Assembly (NCBI RefSeq): GCF_000721235.1
Contig: NZ_JOFH01000009.1
Location: 1-64,000 of the forward strand
Source of the DNA: Streptomyces olivaceus
GTDB taxonomy: Bacteria > Actinomycetota > Actinomycetes > Streptomycetales > Streptomycetaceae
Direction of reading: 5' to 3'
DNA: 64,000 nt
Within the stretch, counting starts at the first letter, position 1; every line of letters starts with the position of its first letter. The notes under the pieces were generated by a model, which was given only the letters and a program-made list of their open reading frames with translations, had not been told where the DNA came from and ran no database searches. This document shows positions 23,496-32,394 of this stretch, piece after piece. Position numbers and translations under genes: made by a program.

Positions 23496-24683
23496 ATGGA
23501 CCACGCCTCTTCGCCGCGCCTGCCCGTCACCGTTCTGTCGGGGTTCCTCGGCGCCGGCAAGACCACTTTGCTCAATCACGTCCTCGCCAACCGCGAGGGC
23601 CTGCGCGTCGCCGTCGTCGTCAACGACATGAGCGAGGTCAACATCGACGCCGCCCTGGTGCGCGGCGGCGACGCCGCCCTGTCGCGCACCGAGGAACGCC
23701 TGGTCGAGCTGACCAACGGATGCATCTGCTGCACCCTGCGGGACGACCTGCTGGACGAGGTGGACCGGCTGGCACGCGAGGGGCGGTTCGACTACCTCCT
23801 CATCGAGTCCTCCGGCATCTCCGAGCCCATGCCGGTGGCCGCCACCTTCGCCTTCGCCCGCGACGACGGCGCCACCCTCGGTGAACTGGCCCGGCTGGAC
23901 ACGATGGTCACCGTGGTCGACGCGGCCAACTTCCTGCCGGAACTGGCCGGGGGCGACGAGCTGACCGACCGGGGCCTGGACCAGTACGAGAACGACGAAC
24001 GCACGGTCAGCGACCTGCTGATGGACCAGATCGAGTTCGCCGACGTCATCGTCCTGAACAAGCTCGATCTCGTCGACGCCGCCTCCGCCGAACGGCTGCG
24101 GGCCACCCTGACGCGACTCAACCCCGCCGCCCGCGTGGTGACCGCCGTGCGGGGCCGCGTACCGGTCGGCGAGGTCATGGGCACCGGCCGCTTCGATCTG
24201 GAGCGGGCGCAGCAGGCACCGGGCTGGGTCAGGGAACTCAACGGCGACCATGTGCCCGAGACGGAGGAGTACGGCATCTCCTCGACCGTCTTCCGCTCCG
24301 GCACGCCTTTCCACCCCGGACGGCTGTGGGCGTTCGTGACCGAGTCACTGGACAGCGGCGTCCACGGACAGGTCCTCAGGTCCAAGGGCTTCTTCACGCT
24401 CGCCAACCGCCCGCGGGTGACGGGGCTGTGGTCCCAGGCCGGCTCGGTGGCACGCTTCGAGCCCTCCTCGGCGCGTGACGCCGACAGCCCGTTCGCGCAG
24501 GAGCTCGTGTTCATCGGCACCCACCTGGACGCCGGGTCCCTGCGGGCGGCGCTGACCGACTGCCTCGTACGGGAGGGCGAGCGGCTCCCTCGCTCCGACC
24601 CATTCCCCGCCTGGGACACCTACGGCTTCGACGAGGCCTGCGCGCACGAACACGAGCCCCTCACCGCCGCCACGGGCCACTGA
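23496..24683 (+). CDS. CobW/COG0523-family GTPase, zinc-limitation metallochaperone
   Basis: A 395-residue G3E GTPase. Walker A is GFLGAGKTT near residue 20, the metal-binding motif is [10 protein letters not shown] (CxCC) near 77, the switch region has ESSGISEP, and the guanine motif is NKLD near 188. The C-terminal CobW domain follows and ends in a His/Glu-rich tail ACAHEHEP. In a Zur-controlled operon with a zinc-free L32 it most likely delivers zinc to essential enzymes rather than working in cobalamin synthesis, despite the neighbouring B12 riboswitch. Confidence 0.93.
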   Translation: MDHASSPRLPVTVLSGFLGAGKTTLLNHVLANREGLRVAVVVNDMSEVNIDAALVRGGDAALSRTEERLVELTNGCICCTLRDDLLDEVDRLAREGRFDYLLIESSGISEPMPVAATFAFARDDGATLGELARLDTMVTVVDAANFLPELAGGDELTDRGLDQYENDERTVSDLLMDQIEFADVIVLNKLDLVDAASAERLRATLTRLNPAARVVTAVRGRVPVGEVMGTGRFDLERAQQAPGWVRELNGDHVPETEEYGISSTVFRSGTPFHPGRLWAFVTESLDSGVHGQVLRSKGFFTLANRPRVTGLWSQAGSVARFEPSSARDADSPFAQELVFIGTHLDAGSLRAALTDCLVREGERLPRSDPFPAWDTYGFDEACAHEHEPLTAATGH

Positions 24684-24720
24684 GGAACCCCGCCCCCCCC
24701 CGGCCCGACGGCAGGACCGC

Positions 24721-25032
24721 TCAGTGGTCGTCCCAGTGGCCGTCGTGTGCCGCGTGGCGGTGACCGTCGTGCACGTAGTCCATGTGGTCGCCGTGCGGCA
24801 CCGCCACATGCCCGCAGCCCTCCCCGTGCGCATGGTCGTGACCGTCGTGCGCCCGGTGCTCGCCGGCCTCGCACTCGTCCGTGTGCCCCTGGTGGTCTCG
24901 GTGCAGGTGACCGTCGTGCACGTAGTCCACGTGATCGCCGTGCGGCACCGCCACATGCCCGCAGCCCTCCCCGTGCGCATGGTCGTGTCCGGGGTGCGGC
25001 CGGTGTTCCAAGGCTGTCGCCACGCTGATCAT
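24721..25032 (-). CDS. His-rich metal-binding protein with duplicated domain
   Basis: About 103 residues, over a quarter of them His. Two near-identical copies of HDHAHGEGCGHVAVPHGDH-VDYVHDGH run in tandem, separated by HTDECEAGEHRAHDG. Each copy has one Cys and nine or more His, a strong zinc-binding pattern. The protein has no signal or membrane span. The start is the ATG at 25032; a GTG at 25023 has better spacing from GGAG. It faces cobW across a 37-base gap, so it is probably a zinc store or donor of the same zinc-limitation island. Proteins of this type are often misnamed zinc permease. Confidence 0.85.
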   Translation of the reverse strand: MISVATALEHRPHPGHDHAHGEGCGHVAVPHGDHVDYVHDGHLHRDHQGHTDECEAGEHRAHDGHDHAHGEGCGHVAVPHGDHMDYVHDGHRHAAHDGHWDDH

Positions 25033-25093
25033 CTCCGCATGTTCGTGCCGCCGCGCACTACGCACGGCGCGTCCGGAACTCCTTACTATCCGT

Positions 25094-25351
25094 GCGCACC
25101 ACGTTTCCACAGCAGACACGCTCCTGGGCAACGGCGTGACACTCGACTTCTACGAGAAGTGTGACGAGCCGATCCAGTCGCAGCACTACGCGTTCCTCGT
25201 GCCCGACGACCGGTTCGACACCGTGATCGCTCGCCTGGACGCGGTCGCGGTCACCTGCTACGCCGAGCCCGGCCGGATCAACCGCCTCTTCGGCGGCCGC
25301 GGCGCCTACTTCTGCGCGGGTACGAGAAGGTCCGGGCACTCGCACGAGTGA
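25094..25351 (+). pseudogene. Remnant of a VOC (glyoxalase-type) protein
   Basis: The frame reads STADTLLGNGVTLDFYEKC, then QHYAFLVPDDRFDTVIARLD and PGRINRLFGGRGAYF, the middle and end of a VOC-family domain. The N-terminal third is missing upstream, where only His-rich-gene sequence and short noncoding DNA remain. The end is shifted out of the usual DPDGH-type finish into CAGTRRSGHSHE. A short protein could start at the GTG at 25136, but it lacks half the fold. It looks like a decaying gene. Confidence 0.5.
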
Positions 25352-25433
25352 ACTCCGGGAGACCCCTCGGCCTCGGCGCACGCGGCTCGTTACGTTGGCG
25401 TACGAGCCCAATGCGCAGTGAGGATGCACCACC

Positions 25434-25703
25434 ATGACGCTCGCAGTACCGCCCTCCTTCCTCGTCGGTCTGGTCGCCGCGCCGCTCGCCAAGCGCGTCC
25501 TCAAGCCCTTGTTGCGCGGCGTCGTCAGGGCGTCCGTCGGTGTCGCGTACGAGATCAGGAGGGCGACCGCCGAGGCCGAGGCGCACATGCACGGCCTCGC
25601 GGCCGAGGTGGCCGCCGAGACGGCGGCCGCCTCGGCCGGCGACCGGAGTGCGGCCAGGGTGCCCAAGGCCCGCGCGGACACGGGCGCCGGAAACCAGCCC
25701 TGA
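25434..25703 (+). CDS. DUF5132-like small protein (copy 1)
   Basis: An 89-residue protein. The N-terminus PPSFLVGLVAAPLAKRVLKPLLRGVVRASVGVA is an amphipathic or membrane-associated segment, followed by a charged helix EIRRATAEAEAHMHGLAAEVAAE. It closely matches the protein at 31828-32142. The family is common in Streptomyces and some gas-vesicle or stress loci, but its function is unknown. The start is the ATG at 25434. Confidence 0.75.
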   Translation: MTLAVPPSFLVGLVAAPLAKRVLKPLLRGVVRASVGVAYEIRRATAEAEAHMHGLAAEVAAETAAASAGDRSAARVPKARADTGAGNQP

Positions 25704-25711
25704 GGCACGCC

Positions 25712-26767
25712 TCAGGCTCCGTCGGCGTCCGGACGGGCACCGTACGCGGGGTCCGCGCCGTCTCCTGCGGGATACGGGAAGTGGCAGGCGACGCGGGCTG
25801 ACTCGTGCCAAGGGTCCTGTACGGCGCAGACGTCCCGGCCCGGGCGCCGGCTCGGCCCGACGGGGCACCGCGGATGGAAGCGGCATCCGGTCGGCGGCGA
25901 CGCGGGGTCGGGTGCCTCTCCCGACAGCGGAAGCGGCTCCCCCGCCGGCCGGCGTCCGCCGTGCAGGCTCGGCACCGCGGACAGCAGGGTCCGGGTGTAC
26001 GGGTGCCGGGTGCCGTCGGGCAGTGCGTCGGCGGGGACGGTCTCGACGATCCGGCCGAGGTACATCACGGCGACGGTGTCCGACACCCGGCGCACGGCGG
26101 CGAGGTCGTGGCTGATGAAGAGCATGGCGAAGCCCATGCGTCGCTGCAGGTCGCGGAGCATGCCGAGGAGCGCCGCCCGGACCGACCCGTCGAGGGCCGA
26201 GGTGACCTCGTCGGCGACGAGAACGGCCGGGTCCACGGCGAGCGCGCGGGCGACGGCCACGCGTTGGCGCTGGCCCCCCGAGAGCTGCCCCGGCAGCCGG
26301 CCGGCGCAGCCGGCGTCGAGACCGACCAGCTCCAGCAGTTGGGCGATGCGCCGTTCACGGCCGCGGCGGTCCAGCCGGGTGAAGGCCCCCGCCGCCTCCG
26401 CGAGCGACTGGCGCACCGTCATGCGGGGGTCCAGGGCCGTGTCCGGGTCCTGGAAGACCAGTTGGACCTGTCGCCCCCATCGGCGCCGCTCGGCCGCCCG
26501 GCGCGCCGGGTACTCCCGTCCGCCGACCGTGATCCGCCCGCCGCTCGGGCGGTCGAGGCCGACGATCGCACGGGCCAGGGTGGACTTGCCCGAACCGGAC
26601 TCGCCGACCAGGCCGACCGTCCCGCCCGGGGCGACCTCCAGTGACACCCCGTCCACCGCCGTGATCGGCCCGTACGGGCCGTGGTGGCGGACCGTCACGT
26701 CGTACAGCGCCAGTCCCGCCCCTCGGCTCCCCTCGTGGGTCCGGCGCACTTCGCCCGCTGCGCTCAC
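25712..26767 (-). CDS. Dipeptide/oligopeptide-type ABC transporter ATPase (DppF-like)
   Basis: A 351-residue ATPase of the peptide/nickel importer class. Walker A is GESGSGKST, the signature LSGGQRQRVAVARAL and Walker B VLVADEVTSALD, where Pro is replaced by Val. The C-terminal oligopeptide-binding extension has CRFHPRCPVG and a further Cys as in OppF-type proteins. The start is the GTG at 26767, in a GTGA overlap with the fused permease-ATPase gene; the longer reading to 26884 is rejected. It is the second nucleotide-binding subunit of the four-gene operon 25712-31392. Confidence 0.9.
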   Translation of the reverse strand: MSAAGEVRRTHEGSRGAGLALYDVTVRHHGPYGPITAVDGVSLEVAPGGTVGLVGESGSGKSTLARAIVGLDRPSGGRITVGGREYPARRAAERRRWGRQVQLVFQDPDTALDPRMTVRQSLAEAAGAFTRLDRRGRERRIAQLLELVGLDAGCAGRLPGQLSGGQRQRVAVARALAVDPAVLVADEVTSALDGSVRAALLGMLRDLQRRMGFAMLFISHDLAAVRRVSDTVAVMYLGRIVETVPADALPDGTRHPYTRTLLSAVPSLHGGRRPAGEPLPLSGEAPDPASPPTGCRFHPRCPVGPSRRPGRDVCAVQDPWHESARVACHFPYPAGDGADPAYGARPDADGA

Positions 26768-28743
26768 GTCTCGGCCTCCTCGGTCTCGGGCTGTCCGGGA
26801 GGCGCCGCCAGGGGCAGCGGTCGCCAGCAGGCGACCTCGTGCCCCGGAGCGAGCAGGGTCGGCACGGGGCCCTCCACGGCACACCGGTCCAGCCGCTGCG
26901 GGCAGCGGTCCAGGAAGGGACAGCCCGGGTCCGTGCCGACGGCGTCGGGCGGGGGTCCCTCCACGGTGGGCGGAGTGCCGTCGCGCTCGGCGGTCAGGTC
27001 GAGGACCGAGGCGACGAGCATCCGCGTGTACGGATGCCGCGCGCCGTCCGCCAGTCGGCGCGCGGGGAGGCTCTCGACGATCGTTCCGCCGTACATGACC
27101 AGGACCCGGTCGCAGGTGTCGGCCACGAGGGCGATGTCGTGGCTGATGAAGAGGATCGCGGTGGCGTCGTCGCGGCGGAGCCGGCGCAGCAGGTCCATGA
27201 TCTGCCGCTGCACGGTGACGTCCAGGGCCGTCGTCGGCTCGTCCGCGATGACGAGGTCGGGGCGCAGCATCGAGGCGGCGGCGATCGCCACCCGCTGGCG
27301 CTGGCCTCCGGAGAGCTGGAAGGGGCGGGAGCGCAGCAGGCGGCGCTCGCCGGGCAGCGCGACCCGGCGGAGCTGGACCAGGGCCTGTTCGACGGCCTGG
27401 TCCCGAGGGGTTCCGTGGTGTGCGCGCACGGCCTCCGTCAGCTGCGTCTCGATCCGGAGCGCCGGGTTGAAGGCGGAGGCGGGGTTCTGGAAGACCATCG
27501 CCATTCCGGTCGCCAGCTGCCGGTGCCGTTCCCCGCGCGTCAGCGACCCGACGTCCGCGCCGAGGAACCAGTGGGCGTTCCAGGTCGCGCGGGCGCCGTC
27601 GGGCAGCAGGTCGGCGAGGGCGAGCGCGGTCAGGGACTTGCCGGAACCGGACTCGCCGACCAGGCCGACCATCTCACCGCGCCGCAGCGCGAGGCTGACG
27701 CCGCGCACGGGCCGGATCGTCCGGTCCCCTGCGGGCAGGGCGACCCGCAGGTCCTCCACCTCCAGTACGTGGTCCGGGGAGGCCGGCCGGCGGCCGGCGG
27801 GTGCCGGGGGCGGCGCGGGTCCTTCCGCGTGCCGGGGAGCGGCGTGCCGGGTGGCGGTCTTCGCCAGTACCTCGCCCAGCAGTTGGAAGGCGACCCCGGC
27901 GTAGACGATGGCGATGCCGGGTGCCACGGCGGGCAGCGGTTCGGTGTAGACGCGCTCAAGGCCCTGGCTCAGCAGCAGTCCCCAGTCGTACGAGGGGGAT
28001 TGTGCGCCCAGTCCCAGGAAGCTCAGCCCCGACAGGGCCACGAGTGCCGAGCCCACGGCGACGGTGACGTTGAGCAGCAGCGGTTCGGCGACGTGGGGCA
28101 GGACGTGGCGCAGCAGGAGCCGGTGGCGGCGCAGGCCGAGCACCCGCGCGGCCGCCATGAAGTCGGTCCCCGCCACCCCGGCGGCGAGGGTCTGCGTGAG
28201 GCGCGCGAAGCCCGGTGCGCAGGCGACGGCGAGCGCGAACACCGCCCCGCGTGCTCCCGCGCCGAAGAGGGCCGCGAAGAACATCGCGATGAGCAGCGCG
28301 GGGAAGGCCAGCAGGAGGTTGACGAAGGCACCCAGCAGGCGGCGGGCGCGGCCTCCGACCACGGCGGTGAGCGCGCCGAGGGTGATGCCGGCCGCCGCCC
28401 CGAGAAGCGTGGCCGCGACCGCGGGCAGCAGGGACGGCCAGGTGGAGGCGAGCAGCCTGGCGAGCAGGTCGCGCCCGAGGTGGTCGGTGCCGAGCGGATG
28501 ACGTCCGGTGGGTCCCTGCAGTACCGCCGACGGGTCCGGACGGTCGGCCGCGTGGCCCCACCACAGCGGCCCCGCGACGGCCAGTACGGCCAGCGACCCG
28601 AGCATCGCCAGGACGACCACTCCCATGGGCGTGGCCCAGCACGAGCGGGACGGGCGGGACGGGCGCGACCCGCCGTCGCCGTCGCCGCCGCGCGACGGGC
28701 GCCGGAGGGAGCGGGACGAGGGGGACGAGGGGGACGGTGCCAT
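26764..28743 (-). CDS. Fused ABC permease-ATPase (DppC-DppD type)
   Basis: A 659-residue fusion. Residues 1-320 are a DppC-like permease with LGTDHLGRDLLARLL and the coupling motif in MAAARVLGLRRHRLLLRHVLPH. After a Pro/Ala-rich linker (about 300-330) residues 335-659 are a DppD-like ATPase with GESGSGKSLTAL, LSGGQRQRVAIAAA, LVIADEPTTALD and a Cys-containing tail. Permease and ATPase are usually separate proteins, so the fusion is notable. Stop and start overlap with the DppF-like gene. The N-terminal 35 residues are Ser/Arg/Gly-rich. Confidence 0.92.
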   Translation of the reverse strand: MAPSPSSPSSRSLRRPSRGGDGDGGSRPSRPSRSCWATPMGVVVLAMLGSLAVLAVAGPLWWGHAADRPDPSAVLQGPTGRHPLGTDHLGRDLLARLLASTWPSLLPAVAATLLGAAAGITLGALTAVVGGRARRLLGAFVNLLLAFPALLIAMFFAALFGAGARGAVFALAVACAPGFARLTQTLAAGVAGTDFMAAARVLGLRRHRLLLRHVLPHVAEPLLLNVTVAVGSALVALSGLSFLGLGAQSPSYDWGLLLSQGLERVYTEPLPAVAPGIAIVYAGVAFQLLGEVLAKTATRHAAPRHAEGPAPPPAPAGRRPASPDHVLEVEDLRVALPAGDRTIRPVRGVSLALRRGEMVGLVGESGSGKSLTALALADLLPDGARATWNAHWFLGADVGSLTRGERHRQLATGMAMVFQNPASAFNPALRIETQLTEAVRAHHGTPRDQAVEQALVQLRRVALPGERRLLRSRPFQLSGGQRQRVAIAAASMLRPDLVIADEPTTALDVTVQRQIMDLLRRLRRDDATAILFISHDIALVADTCDRVLVMYGGTIVESLPARRLADGARHPYTRMLVASVLDLTAERDGTPPTVEGPPPDAVGTDPGCPFLDRCPQRLDRCAVEGPVPTLLAPGHEVACWRPLPLAAPPGQPETEEAET

Positions 28744-28747
28744 CGGA

Positions 28748-29734
28748 TCACGTCTCCCGGATGACCGATCGGGGGTCGAGCAGTGCCAGGGCCAGATCGA
28801 CGAGGAAGTTCGCCACGAGGACGGCCGAGCCCAGCACCAGGACCGACGCCTCGACGACCGCGTAGTCCTGGGCGACCACGGACTGCGCCATCGCCGAGCC
28901 GATGCCCGGCCAGGCGAACACCTTCTCGACCAGCACGGTCCCCGCGATCAGGGCGGGCAGGAGGCTCCCGGCGATCGTCAGCGACGCGGTCAGCGCGTTC
29001 GGCGCCACATGGCGGAGGTAGAGGGTGGCGGCGGGCAGCCGTTTCGCGCGGGCGGCCCGCACATGGTCCGCGGTCAGGACCCGCAGGGTCTCCACCCGTA
29101 CGATCCGCAGGAGGACCGCGGTCGGCGCGAGCGCCAGTGCGAGCACGGGCAGCACGTAGGACTGGGGGCCGAGGTCGCCGGCCACCGGGAAGGCGCGCAG
29201 GCCGACCGCCAGGCCCGCGGTGAGCCCGGCCGCCAGCACGAAGTCCGGTACGCCCGCCACGACGGAGGTGGTGGCGGTGAGGGTCAGCTCGGTCCGGGGC
29301 CGCCGCCCGCCGCGGGTCAGGACGCCGGCGAGCATCCCGCCGGGAATGGCCACGGTGAGGACGCAGGCGAAGGCCAGGACGGCCAGCCGCAGGGTGGCCG
29401 GCAACCGCGACCTGATCAGCTCGGCCACCGGCTCGCCGGTCACCAGCGACACCCCGAGGTCCCCGTGGGCCAGCCGGCGCAGGTACCACCAGTACTGGGC
29501 CGTCAGTTCGCGGTCCAGGCCGAGCTCCCTCCGTTTCGCCGCGACGAGGTCCGGCGGGGCGTCCACGCCCAGTGCGGCCCGGACGGGATCGCCGGGCACC
29601 AGTCGGATCATCGCGAAGGAGGCGGTGACGACCAGGAGGAGCAGGACCGTCAGCCGCACCGCCCGCCGGCCGCAGAACACCGCCCACGGATGGCGCCGGG
29701 CCAGGTCGCCGAAGCGCGCGGACAGGGTCGGCAT
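28748..29734 (-). CDS. Dipeptide/oligopeptide-type ABC permease (DppB-like)
   Basis: A 328-residue permease with the DppB pattern: SFAMIRLVPGDPVRAALG in the first periplasmic-side segment, LGLDRELTAQYWWYLRRLAHGDLGVSL, and a coupling loop VRAARAKRLPAATLYLRHVAPNAL. The start is the ATG at 29734 after AAGGAGG; the frame extends upstream into the lipoprotein gene but without a better start. It is paired with the fused DppC-DppD protein just downstream. Confidence 0.92.
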   Translation of the reverse strand: MPTLSARFGDLARRHPWAVFCGRRAVRLTVLLLLVVTASFAMIRLVPGDPVRAALGVDAPPDLVAAKRRELGLDRELTAQYWWYLRRLAHGDLGVSLVTGEPVAELIRSRLPATLRLAVLAFACVLTVAIPGGMLAGVLTRGGRRPRTELTLTATTSVVAGVPDFVLAAGLTAGLAVGLRAFPVAGDLGPQSYVLPVLALALAPTAVLLRIVRVETLRVLTADHVRAARAKRLPAATLYLRHVAPNALTASLTIAGSLLPALIAGTVLVEKVFAWPGIGSAMAQSVVAQDYAVVEASVLVLGSAVLVANFLVDLALALLDPRSVIRET

Positions 29735-29784
29735 GGGGAACCTCCTTCGCTCTTCGGTCCCGGGTACGGACAGCGCCGGCCGCG

Positions 29785-31392
29785 TCATTCGTGCAGGCGG
29801 ATGCTGGTCGGCACGATCTGGCCGCCTGGCGCGACGGCGAAGGTCGTCCGGTTGCCGTACACCGTGCTCGTGCCGTCGGCGACGGGGAGCGCGTCCGCCG
29901 AGCGGAACAGCGCGGCGGCGGCCCGGTTCCAGTCGGCGCAGCTGTCCTCGCCCGGTGCGCGCAGGGCGATGCCGACGTACCGGTCGTAGGCGCTGTTGGT
30001 GACACGGGCGAAGTTCAGCCCTCGGGACGGCGCGGGCCCGGAGAAGTACCCGACGAGCTGCGCGGGCAGCGGCGGGCCCGGCGAGCTGCCGACCACGGCG
30101 TCGAAGTCGCCGCTCTGGTACATGGCCTGCACCACCGCGTTGCCGCTCTCGCCGACGAGGTCGACGTCGGCGCCCAGCGCCCGCCAGGAGACGGCCATCA
30201 GCTCGGCGACCGACGGGAGGGTGGAGCCGAAGTCGGCGCTGCTGAGCAGCCGCAGCCGCAGCGGCCGTCCGTCCTTGGCCAGTCTGCCCCGGGCGTCCTT
30301 CGTCCAGCCCGCCGCGTCGAGGGCCGCCACCGGGTCGCCCGAGGGCAGGTTCGCGGCGGCCACGTCGGCGTGGCAGACGGAGTCCCGGGCGGTCAGGTGG
30401 CTCGCGGGCGTTCCCTTCCCGCCCATCGCCACGTTGGCGAGGCCCTCGCGGTCCAGGGCGCCCACCAGCGCCCTGCGCAGCGCCGGATCGCTCAGGGGGC
30501 GGCCGGGCCGTTCGTTGAAGAAGGTCAGCCCCACCACCGTCGGAACCTCGGCTTCGGCCAGCCCGCGGCCGGTCAGCCGCGCGCGGTCCGGGCCGCTCAC
30601 CATCGCGATGTTCACTCCGCCCGTGAGCAGCAGGTTCGCCGCCGTGGACTCCTGCGGCACCACCGACACCACGATCCGCTCGGGCTGCCCGGCCGTCGCG
30701 TTGGTCGCTCCGCGCGGCCCCCACGCGTACCCCTCACGGCGGGTGAAGGTGTACGGACCACCCGAGGAGTAGCCGCTGAGGACGTACGGCCCGGTGCCCT
30801 GCGTCCTCCGGTCCAGCGCGCCGGGATCCGCCAGCCCGGCGGGACAGACGATCGGCACCAAACCGACAGTGCGCAGGACGAAGCTGTACGGCGCCGCCAT
30901 CCGGACCGACACCGTCCGGGCCGCATCGTCGGCCGACACCGTGAACGGCACACCGGGCAGCACGGTTCGGACGCCGACGAGTCGGTTGCCCGGATCGCTC
31001 GCGTACCTCAGTGACCGGGCCGCCGCGGACGCGGTGAGGGCCGAACCGTCGGAGCAGGTCACGCCCTCGCGCAGGGTGAAGCTCGCCGAAGTGGAGTCGG
31101 CCTCCCACTTCTCGGCCAGGCCCGACACCGTGCGGCCGTCCGGCGCCGTGCCGACCAACGAGTCGTAGGCGTAACGCGCCAGGCCGGAGCCGAACTGCGA
31201 GTACGGGTGGAAGCTCGACGTCTCGGAGGCGGTGGCGATCGTGACGGTGCCCTCCTCGACGACGGGAGTACGGGTCGACGACACGGCGCCGCCCTCGCAA
31301 CCGGCCGTCAGGGCCGACGCGGCGACGGCTGCCGCCACGGCGACCGACCGGGCCCCGGGAAACGACACGGTTCGGCGGTGCATGGCGCTCAT
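29785..31392 (-). CDS. Family 5 extracellular solute-binding lipoprotein
   Basis: A 535-residue peptide/nickel-type binding protein. The signal ends in a lipobox LTAGC near residue 31. Family hallmarks include SFHPYSQFGSGLARYAYDSLVG near the mature N-terminus and GTGPYVLSGYSSGGPYTFTRRE. The ligand is not predictable; peptides, nickel chelates and small metallophores are all known for the class. The start is the ATG at 31392, with a second ATG at 31383. It is the first gene of the operon, 50 bases before the DppB-like permease. Confidence 0.92.
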   Translation of the reverse strand: MSAMHRRTVSFPGARSVAVAAAVAASALTAGCEGGAVSSTRTPVVEEGTVTIATASETSSFHPYSQFGSGLARYAYDSLVGTAPDGRTVSGLAEKWEADSTSASFTLREGVTCSDGSALTASAAARSLRYASDPGNRLVGVRTVLPGVPFTVSADDAARTVSVRMAAPYSFVLRTVGLVPIVCPAGLADPGALDRRTQGTGPYVLSGYSSGGPYTFTRREGYAWGPRGATNATAGQPERIVVSVVPQESTAANLLLTGGVNIAMVSGPDRARLTGRGLAEAEVPTVVGLTFFNERPGRPLSDPALRRALVGALDREGLANVAMGGKGTPASHLTARDSVCHADVAAANLPSGDPVAALDAAGWTKDARGRLAKDGRPLRLRLLSSADFGSTLPSVAELMAVSWRALGADVDLVGESGNAVVQAMYQSGDFDAVVGSSPGPPLPAQLVGYFSGPAPSRGLNFARVTNSAYDRYVGIALRAPGEDSCADWNRAAAALFRSADALPVADGTSTVYGNRTTFAVAPGGQIVPTSIRLHE

Positions 31393-31827
31393 CGTGTCAC
31401 CGGACGCCGGGGCGCCGGCCGGCATTACCCGGGCCTGCCACGATCGGGCGGAATGTGTCGCTCGTGCGAGTGAGAGAACACGGAAACCGGGTTTGCCCGG
31501 GTGTTCCGGGTGTCCTGCCGTGCCCCGGGAAACGGGAGAGAGACTACGAGGAGGCGGTGCAGGGGAGTTGTCGGATTCCGGCCGCCGTGTGTCCTGAACA
31601 GAACGACACCGTAGGGCTGTTGTACTCGAATGGGTGAAGGACGCAGCAGAGTATGTACGTGTCTCGTCGCCCTCGGATACCGTCCGTGATGAAGGATTCG
31701 AGCAAGGGATCTCAAGGGATCTTCAGGGATCTTGAGTGAAGGATCCTCGAGCAAGAATGACGAGCAAGAGGTTTCCGGCGGACGAGAAGCCGGCAGAGAA
31801 ATCGGCGGAAGAGAAGGACGTAACGCC
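31393..31827. other. 435-base intergenic region with 10-base repeats
   Basis: This divergent spacer separates the binding-protein operon from the DUF5132/thioesterase genes. No convincing gene was found. Three 10-base units of the form CAAGGGATCT occur at about 31703-31732, one helical turn each, and may be protein-binding sites. Local A+T is higher than in neighbouring genes, as expected for promoters. Confidence 0.4.
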
Positions 31828-32142
31828 ATGCCGCCTGTAGTACCCCCCTTCCTGATCGGCCTGGTCGCCGCATCCCTGGTCAAGCGCCTGGGCAAACCCG
31901 TGGTCCGAGGGCTCGTGAAGACCACGGTCAGTATCGGAATCGAAGCCAAGAGGGCCGTGACCGAGGCCGGCGAGGGAATTCACGACCTGGCGGCCGAGGC
32001 GACCGCCGAGGCCCTCGCCGCCCAGATGTCCCACGGAGCAGAGCCCGCGACCGCCGCCGCCGGCGCACCGCAGGGCGCGAGCCGGACCAAGCCCGCCGGA
32101 AAGGCGCGCAGCACCGGTTCGACCCCGGCCAAGGCGCGCTGA
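31828..32142 (+). CDS. DUF5132-like small protein (copy 2)
   Basis: A 104-residue protein beginning PPVVPPFLIGLVAASLVKRLGKPVVRG, paralogous to the 89-residue protein at 25434. After EAKRAVTEAGEGIHDLAAEATAEALAAQ it carries an Ala/Thr/Lys-rich tail with KPAGKARSTG, like linker-histone or DNA-condensing tails. Function is unknown. The start is the ATG at 31828 after AGAAGGA. It precedes the 76-residue gene and type II thioesterase on the same strand. Confidence 0.78.
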   Translation: MPPVVPPFLIGLVAASLVKRLGKPVVRGLVKTTVSIGIEAKRAVTEAGEGIHDLAAEATAEALAAQMSHGAEPATAAAGAPQGASRTKPAGKARSTGSTPAKAR

Positions 32143-32163
32143 ACGCGCCGACCGGCGGACGGA

Positions 32164-32394
32164 ATGACGGAAGAAGAAGGCACGTTGACGGAGGCAGGCC
32201 AGCAAGCGGTGACCGGAACACCTCTGTATTCCGCCGAACTTGTTCAAGAAGGCGGTACTTACAAACTCGTCGTGACCGATCGCCTGCATCACACGGTGCA
32301 GACCGCATACGTGCCCAGAAGAGTGGTGGAGCAGCTGCCCACCTTCCTCGCCAAGCTCAAGTCCCTGCAGCCGGGCGGTCTGCGACAGCGATGA
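32164..32394 (+). CDS. Small hypothetical protein coupled to thioesterase
   Basis: A 76-residue soluble protein with a beta-strand pattern: TPLYSAELVQEGGTYKLVVTDRLHHTVQTAYVP, then a helix RVVEQLPTFLAKLKSL. I do not recognise the family. Its stop overlaps the thioesterase start (ATGA), so the two are made together and may act together. A GTG further in, reading VTGTPLYS, is an alternative start. Confidence 0.65.
   Translation: MTEEEGTLTEAGQQAVTGTPLYSAELVQEGGTYKLVVTDRLHHTVQTAYVPRRVVEQLPTFLAKLKSLQPGGLRQR

Noticed and set aside
23496..24683. CobW as a cobalamin biosynthesis protein because of the nearby B12 riboswitch
   Set aside because: The riboswitch is on the opposite strand and controls the ferredoxin; CobW lies behind a Zur-like box with a zinc-free L32.
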